Below the pieces are notes generated by a model, which had not been told where the DNA came from, did not search any database, and saw nothing but the letters and a program-made list of their open reading frames with translations. Positions 63,858-64,000 of a stretch of DNA of 64,000 nt are shown piece after piece. This stretch comes from Paraspadella gotoi (Eukaryota; Chaetognatha). Position 1 is the stretch's first letter, and every line of letters begins with the position of its first letter. Position numbers and translations under genes: made by a program. The stretch is from NCBI GenBank assembly GCA_051294375.1, contig CM119269.1:22156815-22220814 (forward strand). Reading direction: 5' to 3'.

Positions 63858-64000
63858 TTTATCTTCTCTATTTTTCTCTCCTTCATTCTCCTTATTTTTC
63901 TCTCTATCGTCCTTTCTTTTCCCTATAATTCTATTCTCCTCTTCCACCTCTCTATTTTCTTCTCTTTTTCTCTCTTTCGCCTATCTTCTCAACTCAGATT

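Larger units (their letters stand above)
57770..64000. other. Gene-free right end: simple repeats and repeat relics
   Basis: No exon, domain or long frame is recognised on either strand. It contains GA/CT arrays (59110-59175, 61537-61730, 62598-62662, 63056-63165, 63812-63860). A dispersed repeat relic lies at 62210-62365, and hairpin motifs at 59668-59710 and, on the minus strand, 61037-61095. T/C-rich low-complexity sequence follows to the edge. Confidence 0.6.

Overview
The window is a eukaryotic, invertebrate-type genome segment. It is A+T-rich and intron-containing, with short introns (65-450 bp), very long (GA)n/(CT)n arrays, mobile elements, degenerate TTAGGG-like islands and many assembly gaps. 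Reading splice sites and frames by eye gives genes whose protein families fit a protostome animal. The tyrosine hydroxylase N-terminus resembles the Drosophila pale type, but I cannot fix the phylum.

Layout. 1-3.3 kb, minus strand: 5' two thirds of a tyrosine hydroxylase gene (eight exons, running off the left edge). 3.3-5.9 kb: intergenic, with GAAA/GA microsatellites, a palindromic CACGTG site and a CCAAT-rich promoter. 6.3-10.0 kb, plus strand: a complete nine-exon TIMELESS/timeout-family gene. 10.6-19.7 and 19.7-28.75 kb: two tandem copies (A1, A2) of a ~9 kb block. It holds a Helentron/HINE-like element with a nested Penelope-like (GIY-YIG) fragment, foldback elements, a minus-strand gene for a disordered protein, and a 64-codon ORF containing a perfect 37-bp palindrome. 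28.9-41.6 and 41.7-57.2 kb: two copies (B1, B2) of a ~13 kb block. Each copy carries, all on the minus strand, a predicted 80-aa membrane protein, SERP1/RAMP4, and an ankyrin-SOCS-box (ASB) gene. Each also has a 54-bp minisatellite array, a 71-bp VNTR and telomere-like islands. B2 alone carries a 2.95-kb HINE-like insertion, 6 bp inside RAMP4 intron 1. 57.7-64 kb: simple repeats and relics, no gene seen.

The paired blocks differ mostly by single-base indels. For each gene one copy tends to read through while the other is broken: RAMP4 is intact in B1, ASB exon 1 in B2. In places (22.5-23.5 kb, 31.3-32.6 kb, 42-46 kb) the sequence looks like unpolished long-read filler. Unmerged haplotypes or gap-fill artefact are therefore as likely as true segmental duplication, and gene copy numbers here should not be trusted.

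The most interesting signal is that in the tyrosine hydroxylase gene two different 5' splice sites are themselves tandemly amplified (3 copies, 23-bp period; 8 copies, 26/31-bp period). The 54-bp minisatellite likewise seems to grow out of the RAMP4 stop-codon region. Together these suggest a genome in which tandem duplication repeatedly captures gene-structure boundaries.
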